A DNA stretch of 64,000 bases, taken from contig NZ_JAFCKF010000015.1 in NCBI RefSeq assembly GCF_018130545.1, positions 1 through 64,000 of the forward strand. The letters are read 5' to 3'. Every line of letters starts with the position of its first letter. Position 1 is the stretch's first letter. This DNA comes from Bradyrhizobium tropiciagri. Lineage in GTDB: Bacteria > Pseudomonadota > Alphaproteobacteria > Rhizobiales > Xanthobacteraceae. A program made the position numbers and the translations under genes. Shown piece after piece: positions 50,992 through 59,619 of the stretch. The notes below the pieces were generated by a model that was given only the letters and a program-made list of their open reading frames with translations, did not search any database and was not told the DNA's origin.

Positions 50992-52581
50992 ATGTCCGAC
51001 CAGTTCTCCAACTCGCAAGTGATACGCAAACCGGCCGTCAGCGCCAAGGGCGGCATCGTCGCAGCGCAGTCGCGCAAGGCGGCCGAGGTCGGCGCGGAGG
51101 TATTGGCAGCGGGCGGCGATTGCGTCGACGCGGTCATCGCAACCACCTTCGCGCTCGGCGTGCTGGAGCCCTGGATGAGCGGTGCCGGCGGCGGCGGCGC
51201 GATGGTGCTGTACCGCGCCAAGGAGAACCGCGTCGAGGTGATCGACTACGGCATGCGCGCGCCCGACGGCCTGCGTCTGGAAGACTATCCCTTGACCGGC
51301 GGCGCGGCCTCCGACCTGTTCCCTTGGGCGCGGGTCAAGGACGACCGCAACCTGCACGGACCGGGCTCGATCGCGGTGCCCGGCGTGGTCGCCGGCATGG
51401 AAGAGGCGCATCGCCGCCACGCCAAAATGCCGTGGAAGGACTTGCTGGCGCCGAGCGTCAAGCTCGCCGGCGAGGGCCTGCTGGTGGATTGGTGGACCAC
51501 CGAGATGATCGCAAGCTCCGCTGCCGATCTGCGGCGCTATCCCGCCAGCGCCGTGGCGTATCTGCTGGATGGCCTGCCGCCGAATGCGCAGTGGGGCATC
51601 AAGTCTGAGGTCCGCATGCCGCAGGACGCGCTGAAGGCGACGATGGCGCAGCTCGCTGCGGCGGGTCCGCGCGATTTCTACGAGGGCGATCTGGCGCGCA
51701 GCATCGCTGACGACATCCAGGCCGCCGGCGGCACGCTGTCGGTACGCGATCTCGCCGCCTTCCGTTCCCATCTGCGCGAGCCGCTAAAAATTCCCTATCG
51801 CGGCGGCACCGTCTATGCGACGCCGGAATTGACCGCGGGTCCGACCATGGCGCGCACCCTCGGACTGTTGCAAGAGGCGCTCGCGCCCGCGCAGGGCGGT
51901 CCGGATGCCGTGGCCTACGCGGCCTATGCCGAGGCGCTGCAAGCCGCCTATCGCGAGCGGCTGAAGGACATGGGCGATGTCGACGGCCGCCGCGCGCTCG
52001 GCGCCGAGGCGATCGCACCAAGCTGCACGACGCATTTCTCCGCCGTCGACCGCGACGGCAACATGGCCGCGGTGACGCAGACCCTGCTGTCGACCTTCGG
52101 CTCCAAATTCGTGACGCCGAACACCGGGCTCACCATGAACAACGGCATCATGTGGTTCGATCCGACGCAAGGCAATCCGAACTCGCTTGCGCCGGGCAAG
52201 CGCTGCCTGACCAACTACACACCGGTCGTGGCGCAGGCAGCCGACGGCCGCACGCTGGCCGTGGGTGCATCGGGCGGCCGCCGCATCCTGCCCGCGGTCT
52301 CGCAGCTGTTGTCGTTCGTGATGGATTTCGGCATGGATCTCGACGCCGCGATCCATCAGCCGCGGATCGATGCCAGCGAAGGCGCCATCGTGATCGGCGA
52401 TGTCCGCCTGCCTCAAGCCGTACGTGACGCGCTACGCGGCCGCTTCGACTATGAGGAGGCGCGCATCCAGACCCAGCCAAAGAAGTTCGCCTGCCCCAGC
52501 ATCGTGCTGCGCGATGGCACAACGAACAGCGGCGCCACCGAGCCGTTTCATCCGTGGAGCGATGCAATCGCGGAGGGGTGA
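50992..52581 (+). CDS. Gamma-glutamyltransferase family protein
   Basis: A 529-residue Ntn-hydrolase precursor. The nucleophile is Thr346 in SCTTHFSAVDRDGNMAAVTQT, where autocleavage would release the small subunit. MSGAGGGGAMVLY, GPGSIAVPGVVAGMEEAHRRH, and GASGGRRILPAVSQLL are family motifs. No signal peptide is visible, so it is probably cytoplasmic, unlike E. coli Ggt. The ATG at 50992 is preferred; the long upstream frame lies antisense to the crotonase gene. Confidence 0.88.
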   Translation: MSDQFSNSQVIRKPAVSAKGGIVAAQSRKAAEVGAEVLAAGGDCVDAVIATTFALGVLEPWMSGAGGGGAMVLYRAKENRVEVIDYGMRAPDGLRLEDYPLTGGAASDLFPWARVKDDRNLHGPGSIAVPGVVAGMEEAHRRHAKMPWKDLLAPSVKLAGEGLLVDWWTTEMIASSAADLRRYPASAVAYLLDGLPPNAQWGIKSEVRMPQDALKATMAQLAAAGPRDFYEGDLARSIADDIQAAGGTLSVRDLAAFRSHLREPLKIPYRGGTVYATPELTAGPTMARTLGLLQEALAPAQGGPDAVAYAAYAEALQAAYRERLKDMGDVDGRRALGAEAIAPSCTTHFSAVDRDGNMAAVTQTLLSTFGSKFVTPNTGLTMNNGIMWFDPTQGNPNSLAPGKRCLTNYTPVVAQAADGRTLAVGASGGRRILPAVSQLLSFVMDFGMDLDAAIHQPRIDASEGAIVIGDVRLPQAVRDALRGRFDYEEARIQTQPKKFACPSIVLRDGTTNSGATEPFHPWSDAIAEG

Positions 52582-52626
52582 GAAGGTCACGGCGCGCGCG
52601 ACAACAAATATCTCGGGGAGGCCGTC

Positions 52627-53481
52627 ATGAACTACGAGCAAATCACCTGCGACATCGACGGCTCCCTGATGATCATCACGCTCAATCGCCCCGACAGGCT
52701 CAACGCCTACACCGGCACGATGGGCGCGGAGATTGCCGACGCATTCCAGCGCGCCGATGAGGACGACGATATCCGCGCCATCATCGTCACCGGCGCGGGC
52801 CGTGCGTTCTGCGCCGGCGCCGACGTCTCCGGCGGCGCCAAGAGTTTTGACACCTCCGGCAGCCACGGCGCTGGCGTGTTCGCAAGCGCCGGCCAGCGCA
52901 GCGGCCGCTTCGTCGAGGCGATCTTCAACTGCCGAAAGCCTTCGATCGCCGCCATCAACGGCGGTGCGGTCGGCGTCGGCATCACCATGACGCTGCCGAT
53001 GGATATCCGCATCGCGGCACGCGGCGCCAAGATCGGCTTCATCTTCGCGCGCCGCGGGCTGGTGCCGGAGGCCGGCAGTGCGTGGTTCTTGCCCAAGCTC
53101 GTCGGCCTGCCGCAGTCACTGCGCTGGTGCCTGTCCGGCCGCACCTTCGATGCGGACGAGGCGCTCAAGGGCGGTCTCGTCAGCGAGGTGGTCGAGCCGG
53201 AGGCCCTGCTCGACCGGGCGCGGCAGATCGCCCACGAGATGACGGCGGAGACCTCGGCCGTGTCGGTCGCGCTGACCCGCCAGATGCTCTGGCGCTTCGC
53301 CGGCGCGCCCGACCCGTTCGAATTGCTCGCGATCGACAAGCCGATGTCGGTCGAGCGCGGCGGCCACGCCGACGTGCGCGAGGGCGTGCAGTCCTTCATC
53401 GAGAAGCGGAAGCCGGCGTTTCCGGGCAAGGTCTCGCAGGACATGCCGAGCCAGTATCCGTGGTGGCCGGCCTCGGAGTGA
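52627..53481 (+). CDS. Enoyl-CoA hydratase-related crotonase
   Basis: A 284-residue crotonase-fold protein. LNRPDRLNAYTGTMGAEI, GAGRAFCAGADVSGGAKSF, AINGGAVGVGITMTLPMDIRI and LVPEAGSAWFLPKLVG form the acyl-CoA site. It is slightly longer than PaaG-type members, with an insert after the first oxyanion loop and a C-terminal tail ending QYPWWPASE. AGG-rich sequence precedes the ATG. It follows the gamma-glutamyltransferase gene by 45 bases. Confidence 0.9.
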   Translation: MNYEQITCDIDGSLMIITLNRPDRLNAYTGTMGAEIADAFQRADEDDDIRAIIVTGAGRAFCAGADVSGGAKSFDTSGSHGAGVFASAGQRSGRFVEAIFNCRKPSIAAINGGAVGVGITMTLPMDIRIAARGAKIGFIFARRGLVPEAGSAWFLPKLVGLPQSLRWCLSGRTFDADEALKGGLVSEVVEPEALLDRARQIAHEMTAETSAVSVALTRQMLWRFAGAPDPFELLAIDKPMSVERGGHADVREGVQSFIEKRKPAFPGKVSQDMPSQYPWWPASE

Positions 53482-53540
53482 CGGGTGATCGCAGCGCGAA
53501 GACCGTCGTGCTTCGAACCGATGTCGCGCCTCACCCACCG

Positions 53541-53665
53541 CCGTCGTCCCGGCGAAAGCCGGGACCATACGCCGCAGCAGACGTAGTGAATGGGACTCGT
53601 CGTTCCGGCAACGCGCAACAATGACCAGCTGTGGTTATGGGTCCCGGCCTTCGCCGGGACGACGA
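53541..53665. repeat. Dispersed inverted repeat with two hairpins
   Basis: GTCCCGGC-GAAA-GCCGGGAC (53546-53565) and GTCCCGGC-CTTC-GCCGGGAC (53641-53660) are two near-identical hairpins that also pair with one another across about 75 bases. The same elements occur at 62838-62991. The TATGGGTCCCGG...CCGGGACGACGA form is, from memory, one of the commonest short repeats in Bradyrhizobium-type genomes. It may terminate transcription of the crotonase gene. Confidence 0.75.
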
Positions 53666-53743
53666 TGAGGATGGTTCTCGATTCAGTCCGCCGCTGCGCT
53701 ATAGTGAGAAGCCCTAGTCAACGATGGGTTGGAGCACCACAGA

Positions 53744-54073
53744 ATGATTACCTGCTACCTGCGCTACGAGATCAGGTTGGGCAAGCTCGCCGATTTCGAA
53801 GCCTATGCCGCCATGTGGCTTGAGCTGTTGCCGCGGTTTGGCGGCATCCATCACGGCTACTTTCTGCCGTCCGAAGGCGCAAGCGACGTCGCATTGGCGA
53901 TGTTCAGCTTTCCGAGCCTCGCGGCCTACGAGCAATATCGAAAGGATTCCGCCGCCGATCCGGACGTGCAGAAGGCGATCGCTTTCGCAAAGGAGACCGG
54001 CTGCTTCACGCGCTATGATCGGTCGTTCTTCCGGCCGTTGTTTCCGAAAGCGGCCGAGCAACAAGCGCGGTGA
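53744..54073 (+). CDS. NIPSNAP-family protein
   Basis: A 109-residue ferredoxin-like dimeric alpha-beta barrel protein. ITCYLRYEIRLGKLADFEAYAAMWLEL and GGIHHGYFLPSEGASDVALAMFSF are typical NIPSNAP segments, followed by LAAYEQYRKDSAADPDVQKA. Its biochemical role is unknown. The ATG at 53744 is preceded by GGAG; a TTG upstream is less likely. It overlaps the thioesterase gene (GTGA). Confidence 0.85.
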   Translation: MITCYLRYEIRLGKLADFEAYAAMWLELLPRFGGIHHGYFLPSEGASDVALAMFSFPSLAAYEQYRKDSAADPDVQKAIAFAKETGCFTRYDRSFFRPLFPKAAEQQAR

Positions 54074-54471
54074 CGGAATTGAGTGCAGCAAGTGCAGACG
54101 TACCGCCCGGCGCGCAACTCCTTGGGCGGGAGTGGCTGGGCTTCGACGGCGAGACCGCCTCGATCCGCTTCGAGGCGAAGCCCCTGTTCACCAACCGGCA
54201 CGGCACGATCCAGGGCGGCTTCCTCGCCGCGATGCTGGATTCGGCCACAGGCCTCGGCGCGCTTGCAGCACTTCCCGCAACACAGACGGTGGTGACGAAA
54301 ACCCTTGCCACGCGATTTCTCAAGCCGGCGCGCGTGGGTCCGATCACGGCCAGGGCAAAGGTCGTCTCGCGGACCGGGCGCGACATGATCGTCGAGGCCG
54401 ACCTGATCGATGCGGAGAACGTGACGATCGCCACCGCCACGGCCGAGTTGCGAATTCTCGACAAGCGATAG
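54070..54471 (+). CDS. PaaI-like acyl-CoA thioesterase (hotdog fold)
   Basis: A 133-residue hotdog protein. FTNRHGTIQGGFLAAMLDSATGLGA holds the catalytic HG-x3-GG-x5-Asp arrangement of PaaI-type thioesterases. TKTLATRFLKPARVGPITARAKV follows. It starts at a GTG overlapping the NIPSNAP stop, so it is translationally coupled. It probably hydrolyses a short or aromatic acyl-CoA. Confidence 0.88.
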   Translation: MTELSAASADVPPGAQLLGREWLGFDGETASIRFEAKPLFTNRHGTIQGGFLAAMLDSATGLGALAALPATQTVVTKTLATRFLKPARVGPITARAKVVSRTGRDMIVEADLIDAENVTIATATAELRILDKR

Positions 54472-54475
54472 CCAT

Positions 54476-55465
54476 ATGCGTTGGCCCCCCTTCCTGTTGT
54501 CCGCCCTGGTGTTGCTCAGCTTCTCTGCTGCACAGGCGGCCGGACTGCGGGCTTTCAACGTTCCCGCGAGCACTGACGGCCCCGCGATCCGCGGGGTGAT
54601 CTGGCATCCCTGCGCGGAGGCCCCGCACGAGATCGATGCCCGCGGCGGCAGAACGTTCTTCGGGGTGAACGACTGCCCGATCACAGGGAACAAGCTGCCG
54701 CTGATCGTGATCTCGCATGGACGACGGGGATGGCTTGGCGGACATCACGACACCGCCGCCGCGCTGGCGGATGCCGGCTTCATGGTTCTGACGTTCAACC
54801 ATCCAACCGATACCGAACGCGACACCAGCGGCACCGACAGCCTTGCCGTCACGGTCGAACGACCCGCCGACATCAAGCGCGCGATCGACTACGCGCTTCA
54901 AGGCTGGCCTGATGCTGCGCACATCGACGCCGGGCGCATCGGTCTCTACGGTTTCTCCTGGGGCGGCTACACCGCCCTCGCGGCAATTGGCGGTGAGCCC
55001 GATCTCCGCAAGGGCCTTCCGAACTGCCAGACATCGAGCTTGCGGGTCTGCAAGGAACTCGAAAGTGGAGAAAAGCCGAGCGGACCGGTCGTCCACGATC
55101 CGCGGATCAAGGCTGCGGTCATCGTCGATCCGTTTCCTGTGCTGTTCTTTGCGGCCGAGAATCTGAGGGCCGTGACGATCCCGATTCAGCTATGGAGCTC
55201 GGACCCCGCACAGAACGGCGACGGTCTCTCCGGGTGCTGTGCCGCCGCCATCAACGACCGGCTTCCGTCCAAACCGGACTTTCACCTGGTGAAGGATGCG
55301 AAGCACTTTTCTTTCCTCGCGACCTGCACGCCGGAGGAGACGGTGAAGATGGCCGGTATCTGTACCGACGCGCCGGGCTTCGACCGCGTCGCCTTTCATC
55401 AGCGCTTCCACGCCGCGGCGATCGCGTTTTTCAGGACGCATCTGGGCGACGCCGGGACGCGTTAA
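54476..55465 (+). CDS. Secreted alpha/beta hydrolase (dienelactone-hydrolase/PAF-AH-like)
   Basis: A 329-residue protein with a Sec signal peptide (MRWPPFLLSALVLLSFSAAQAAG). The hydrolase domain has LIVISHGRRGWLGG (oxyanion), LTFNHPTDTERD, the nucleophile elbow IGLYGFSWGGYTALA, and a C-terminal LVKDAKHFSFLATCTP with the catalytic His. Similar proteins are annotated as dienelactone hydrolase or PAF-acetylhydrolase-like. It follows the thioesterase by 4 bases. A periplasmic ester or lactone hydrolase is likely. Confidence 0.85.
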   Translation: MRWPPFLLSALVLLSFSAAQAAGLRAFNVPASTDGPAIRGVIWHPCAEAPHEIDARGGRTFFGVNDCPITGNKLPLIVISHGRRGWLGGHHDTAAALADAGFMVLTFNHPTDTERDTSGTDSLAVTVERPADIKRAIDYALQGWPDAAHIDAGRIGLYGFSWGGYTALAAIGGEPDLRKGLPNCQTSSLRVCKELESGEKPSGPVVHDPRIKAAVIVDPFPVLFFAAENLRAVTIPIQLWSSDPAQNGDGLSGCCAAAINDRLPSKPDFHLVKDAKHFSFLATCTPEETVKMAGICTDAPGFDRVAFHQRFHAAAIAFFRTHLGDAGTR

Positions 55466-55574
55466 CGAACGCAGTTGGTCCCCGAGCCGGCGGTGACGCC
55501 GTCCCGCCGGAATCCATGCAAATGGAGGAGGATCGAGTCTGCCCGACATCGAAGCCTCCTCGCATCGCATTGGC

Positions 55575-56510
55575 CTAGGCGGCTTTCTGCACCAGAGCGG
55601 CATCGAAGCCGACCCTCGGGAAGTGAAGATTCACTTTGCCGACCGATGGGTCTTCGTGCCGGATCACAATCTCATCTTGTGTCCACGCGAGAATGTTTCC
55701 ATGGACGGGATTGCCGTAATCGTCGGGAGTGACGCTGACCCAGTCGCCGCGCCGAATTCCGACGTTCCGCGCTTCCGATGACCAGCTGTCGGGTTCGCAG
55801 GGTTGATGGCCGCGCGCAACTTCGATCGCCTCGTCGGGTGTCATGTCCGTGTGCTTGCCGTGCCCGAGAGCCGCAACGCGCGCATACCAGGGATCGACAA
55901 CTCCTCCGAACGCGATCAGCTCCGCAATCTCCGGGCCGCCATTCTGACGCGCAAACCAGATCGGGTGGTAGGCCGACAAATCCGCCGCGGAAGGATCGCT
56001 TCCGAGGACAAACTTGCGGCCGTCGGCGAGAACTTCGGCAAGCCAGGCGAGATGGGCATTGAGCCGCTGCAAAAACACCGCCCGTTTCGGAAGCAGCACG
56101 TCCGGATCCAGATTGACGCGGAACAGCGGGCGCCGTTCGTCGACAAGCTCTTGCGGGATCTTGCCGCCCATGTTGCCGATGGTGAGACAGACGGCGTTCA
56201 GGAAGGAGCCCTTCTCGATCCACCAGCCGAAGGCCTTGGCGAGGCCTTCCTGTCCGGTGGGATAAAGCGCAGGCGAGCCGCCTAGCTTCTCGATGACCTG
56301 AAGAATGAGCAGCGTATCGCAATAGAACTCTGCGCCGATCTGGAGGATCGGCGTGCGCCGGTAGCCTCCCGTCATCGGCGTGAGCTTCGGGCGCGGCGTC
56401 CAGACCGGGATCTCGACCGAGCGCCAGCTCTGGCCCTTGAGGCCCAGCGCCAGGCGCGTCTTCTCCGAATAAGGCGAGAGCTGATAGTGGTGCAGAATGA
56501 CCTCTGACAT
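55575..56510 (-). CDS. Glutathione S-transferase family protein
   Basis: A 311-residue protein longer than a usual GST (about 200-230). The N-terminal thioredoxin-like domain (ILHHYQLSPYSEKTRLALGLKG, then TGGYRRTPILQIGAEFYCDTLLIL) is followed by an all-helical domain and a C-terminal extension (about 235-311, with RRGDWVSVTPDDYGNPVHG) of unknown function. AGGGAGGG precedes the ATG at 56510. It is third of a minus-strand set with the cupin and monooxygenase-like genes, divergent from the OhrR-like regulator. Confidence 0.88.
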   Translation of the reverse strand: MSEVILHHYQLSPYSEKTRLALGLKGQSWRSVEIPVWTPRPKLTPMTGGYRRTPILQIGAEFYCDTLLILQVIEKLGGSPALYPTGQEGLAKAFGWWIEKGSFLNAVCLTIGNMGGKIPQELVDERRPLFRVNLDPDVLLPKRAVFLQRLNAHLAWLAEVLADGRKFVLGSDPSAADLSAYHPIWFARQNGGPEIAELIAFGGVVDPWYARVAALGHGKHTDMTPDEAIEVARGHQPCEPDSWSSEARNVGIRRGDWVSVTPDDYGNPVHGNILAWTQDEIVIRHEDPSVGKVNLHFPRVGFDAALVQKAA

Positions 56511-56544
56511 GGGTTTCCCTCCCTGGGATTTGTCTTGAGCCGAG

Positions 56545-57018
56545 CTACTTCTGCGGCGCGGGCAGTTCGACGCCGAGAAACTCGAACGCGGTGTCGCCAT
56601 TGATCCAGCCATGCAGCGTATTCGGCTGAAAGACGATCACGTCGTCCGGCTTGTAGGTGACTTCACCGATCTGCCCGCCGGCCTTGTCGTTCAAGGACAA
56701 CTTGCCGCTCCCGCTGATAACATAGAGGATATAGGGCAGCGCGCCGTCGTGAACGGCAATCGAGCCTTTGGCGTCGACGTGTCCGCGCATCACGTGAGTA
56801 GCCGCTCCGGGCAGGTCATAGAGCATTCCATAGTTGAAGCCCTGGTTCTGCTTGCCGTTGGGCATCACCGGCACGGCGGCAAGCGCGGATGCCTCCTTCT
56901 TCACGGCAATCGGGTTGTTTCCCTGACCGTTCTCGATGACATAGATTCCACCGGCGCATGCCGGAACCGTGGCGGCAATCACAACCAGTGACGCCGCAGC
57001 ACAAACTAGACCACGCAT
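56545..57018 (-). CDS. Exported cupin-domain protein
   Basis: A 157-residue protein with a Sec signal peptide (MRGLVCAAASLVVIAATVPACAGG). The cupin fold shows HVMRGHVDAKGSIAVHDGALPYILYVISGSGKLSLND and KPDDVIVFQPNTLHGWIN. Histidines needed for metal binding are present. Function is unknown. GGAGG lies 5 bases before the chosen ATG at 57018. Confidence 0.85.
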   Translation of the reverse strand: MRGLVCAAASLVVIAATVPACAGGIYVIENGQGNNPIAVKKEASALAAVPVMPNGKQNQGFNYGMLYDLPGAATHVMRGHVDAKGSIAVHDGALPYILYVISGSGKLSLNDKAGGQIGEVTYKPDDVIVFQPNTLHGWINGDTAFEFLGVELPAPQK

Positions 57019-57120
57019 CTCGTCCTCCCTGATGATCATTTGTCTTGAAGTCACGAACAGAATGCTGTTCCGAGCCGCTGCCAGGCAGCGGCCCGCCGAT
57101 GCTGTGTATGGGGCTCCGGC

Positions 57121-57516
57121 TCAGCCGCCGGTGCGTGCATCCAGGAAGAGTTGCGTGAACGGCTTGGCCAGAACGGGCTCGAGCTTCGGCACGATGGCCT
57201 TGATGTCGGGCGTGACCATGTGGGCGTCGAGCGCCGCCTTATCCTTCCAGCGCTCGAAGGTCAGGAAGCGGCCCGGCTCGCCGATGACCTCCATCAGCGT
57301 GTAGACGATACATCCGGGCTCCTTGGCCGCGATTTCGGCGAAGGGCACAAGCAAGGCGCGGAGATCATCCGCCTTGTCCTTCTTGGATACGATTTCCGCG
57401 ATCACGAAATAGCCGCTCTGGCCTGCGGCCTCGGCCGATGAAGCAGCGAGAACCGCGGCCGCCACAGAACCAATGGCGACAGTTCCCACGAACGCACGAC
57501 GATCCATCTCGGACAT
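57121..57516 (-). CDS. Exported antibiotic-biosynthesis-monooxygenase-domain protein
   Basis: A 131-residue protein with a twin-arginine signal (SEMDRRAFVGTVAIGSVAAAVLAASSAEAA). The mature part (YFVIAEIVSKKDKADDLRALL, GCIVYTLMEVIGEPGRFLTFERWKDKAALDAHM) is a small ABM/YgiN-type quinol or heme-related monooxygenase fold. GGAGG lies about 8 bases before the ATG at 57516. It is the first gene of the operon divergent from the OhrR-like regulator. Confidence 0.85.
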   Translation of the reverse strand: MSEMDRRAFVGTVAIGSVAAAVLAASSAEAAGQSGYFVIAEIVSKKDKADDLRALLVPFAEIAAKEPGCIVYTLMEVIGEPGRFLTFERWKDKAALDAHMVTPDIKAIVPKLEPVLAKPFTQLFLDARTGG

Positions 57517-57608
57517 GCAATTCCTCCCCTCCTGGTTTGTTTTCATTTGCGAATCCGGCCGTTGAACGCTCGCGGGCCGGACACCTCAATTTTCTGAGGT
57601 ACAAATAG

Positions 57609-57620
57609 TTTGCACGCAAA
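57609..57620. promoter_or_regulatory. TTTGC-AC-GCAAA dyad in the OhrR/ABM divergent region
   Basis: A perfect short inverted repeat lies about 90 bases upstream of the minus-strand ABM gene in an AT-rich stretch (57590-57665). AT-rich palindromes are usual for OhrR/MarR sites. It is the best candidate operator in the 235-base divergent region, but shorter than a full MarR site. Confidence 0.35.
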
Positions 57621-57751
57621 ATAATGAGAGTCAATACATTTCGATATGATATGCTGTAACGACAGAAAATTGCGCTCATCCGGCTTGGCTGGCGCGACGG
57701 CTAACGATAGGATTTGGCTCAACGATTTGGTGCGCCAGCGGACTGACAGGA

Positions 57752-58291
57752 ATGAAGACCCGAACGACGAACGCGCGACGCGAAACCAGCAATCGCCCGC
57801 CACAGGGCTCCATCGCACCAGTCGAGATGCCGGGCCTCGACAGTCACCTTTGCTTTGCGCTCTACAGTGCAAGCAATCACATGACGCGGCTGTTCGTCCC
57901 GTTCCTGAAGAAGCTCGGCGTCACCTACCCGCAATATCTGGTTCTGGTCGTGCTGTGGGAGCGCGGGGCGCGAGGCGTCGGAGACCTGGCCTCGGCGCTG
58001 CAAATGGACCTCGGCTCGCTCTCGCCGATGCTCAAGCGTCTCGAGGCCAAGGGATTGGTGACCCGGCGGCGACAGCCCAACGATGAACGGCGCGTGCTTG
58101 TCGACCTGACGCCCAAGGGCGTGGCGCTTCGCCAACGGACCGAGCAGATGCTGGGCGAATTCTACTGCTTCCTGAATATGCCCCTGAATGAGCTTTTCGA
58201 CCTGAAGGACCGGCTGCGTCACTTCGTACGATCGGCGGGGCCCAAGGAGACCGAACCGTCGCCCGTCAAGCTCACGGAGCCGGCGCTTTGA
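57752..58291 (+). CDS. MarR-family regulator, OhrR-like
   Basis: A 179-residue MarR protein with a disordered N-terminal tail. The segment LCFALYSASNHMTRLFVPFLKKLGVTYPQYLVLVVLWE matches OhrR, including the redox-sensing cysteine in LCFALY. The wing is QMDLGSLSPMLKRLEAKGLVTRRRQPNDERRVLVDLT. OhrR proteins sense organic peroxides by oxidation of this cysteine. It is divergent from the ABM/cupin/GST genes, whose products would fit a peroxide or quinone stress response. Target assignment is inferred. Confidence 0.88.
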   Translation: MKTRTTNARRETSNRPPQGSIAPVEMPGLDSHLCFALYSASNHMTRLFVPFLKKLGVTYPQYLVLVVLWERGARGVGDLASALQMDLGSLSPMLKRLEAKGLVTRRRQPNDERRVLVDLTPKGVALRQRTEQMLGEFYCFLNMPLNELFDLKDRLRHFVRSAGPKETEPSPVKLTEPAL

Positions 58292-58312
58292 AAGCGCCGT
58301 AGAAGATCTTCC

Positions 58313-59605
58313 CTACACCCCGAGCTTGTCCCGCACCCGTCCGGTGAGCACCGCGGCGGTGACGCCGACACGCCAGAACGCGTGCATCGGCATCGGCTTG
58401 ATGCCGGTCACCGGCATGTCGATCTCGGCCTTCGGGCCGCCGATCAGGCGGCGTGCGAGTTGCGCGCCCATTGCGGTCGAAAGCGCGACGCCGCGGCCGT
58501 TGCAGCCGAGCGAGATCAGGAGATTCTCCGCCGGCTCGTGGACATGCGGATAGTGATCGGGGGTGATGGCGAGGCGACTGTTCCAGCCGTGGGTCCAGCC
58601 GACGCCTTCGAGCTGCGGCCACAGCCGCTCGGCGTAACGGATCAGATAGGCGACGTCGGTTGGCTTGCTGATCCAGCGCATCGGGCCGCGGCCGCCCATC
58701 AAGAGGCGGTTGTGCTGGTCGATGCGGTAATAGACCGTGATGTGGCCGCTCTCGTAGAGCACCGGGCGGCCCGGCATGATCGAACGCGCGACCGCATCGG
58801 ATAGCGGCGCGGTGGCTGCAATCGACGAGAACACCGGCACGATGCTGCGGCGAAGCGCCGGCCAGAGATCGTCGGTAAAGCCATTGGTCGCGAGCAGCAC
58901 CTTGTCGGCGTGCACGATGGCGCGCGGAGTCTCGATCCGCCAGCGATTGCCGTCACGGCGCAGCGACAACGCCGGCGTCTCGCCATGCACGGCAACGCCG
59001 GCCCCGATCGCAGCGCGGGCCAGACCACGGGCGTAACTCAGCGGATGCAGATCGCCGCCGCGAGCATCGAGCATCGCGCAGAGATAGCGGTCGCTGCCGG
59101 TCATCGCGCGCATCTCGGCGGCGTCGAGCAGCTTCACCGGCATGCCGCGCTGGATGCACTGCTTCGCCGTGGTCGCGATCGCCGCGGCGCTCGCCTCGTT
59201 GTAGGCGGCGCGCAGCGTGCCGTTCTGCCGCGCCTCACACGGGATCTGGTAGCGGCGGATCAGGTCATGCGTGAAGTTGGTGGTGCCGTAGGAGAACTCG
59301 ATCATGCGGCGGCCGAGATCGGCGCCGAAATCCTGTTCGATCTGGTCGGGGTCGTGCTTCAGCCCGGGATTGGTCTGCCCGCCATTGTTGCCGGAGGCGC
59401 CCCAGCCCGGCTCCTGCGCTTCGAGCACGGTGGCGAGCACGCCCTGCTCGGCGAGATGCAGCGCGGTCGACAGGCCGGTGAAGCCGCCGCCGATGATCGC
59501 GACCGGAACGCTCTTGTCCGACGTCAGCGGCGGTGTTGGCGTCGCCTCCACCGCGGTGTCGGCGTAAAGACTGGGCGGCAGCGGCAGGCGGGTGGAAGCG
59601 TTCAT
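58313..59605 (-). CDS. FAD-dependent amine oxidase (PuuB/DadA-like)
   Basis: A 430-residue FAD oxidoreductase. It has VAIIGGGFTGLSTALHLAEQG with VLEAQEPGWGASGNNGGQTNPGL (dinucleotide fold plus the GASGxNGG motif of the gamma-glutamylputrescine oxidase group), and RLAITPDHYPHVHEPAENLLISLGCNGRGVALSTAMG near the C-terminus. A GTG at 59623 overlapping the ATPase stop is an alternative start. With the amino-acid ABC system and XRE-cupin regulator it suggests uptake and oxidation of a polyamine or amino acid derivative. Confidence 0.88.
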   Translation of the reverse strand: MNASTRLPLPPSLYADTAVEATPTPPLTSDKSVPVAIIGGGFTGLSTALHLAEQGVLATVLEAQEPGWGASGNNGGQTNPGLKHDPDQIEQDFGADLGRRMIEFSYGTTNFTHDLIRRYQIPCEARQNGTLRAAYNEASAAAIATTAKQCIQRGMPVKLLDAAEMRAMTGSDRYLCAMLDARGGDLHPLSYARGLARAAIGAGVAVHGETPALSLRRDGNRWRIETPRAIVHADKVLLATNGFTDDLWPALRRSIVPVFSSIAATAPLSDAVARSIMPGRPVLYESGHITVYYRIDQHNRLLMGGRGPMRWISKPTDVAYLIRYAERLWPQLEGVGWTHGWNSRLAITPDHYPHVHEPAENLLISLGCNGRGVALSTAMGAQLARRLIGGPKAEIDMPVTGIKPMPMHAFWRVGVTAAVLTGRVRDKLGV

Positions 59606-59619
59606 TGGGGAGGACCGGA

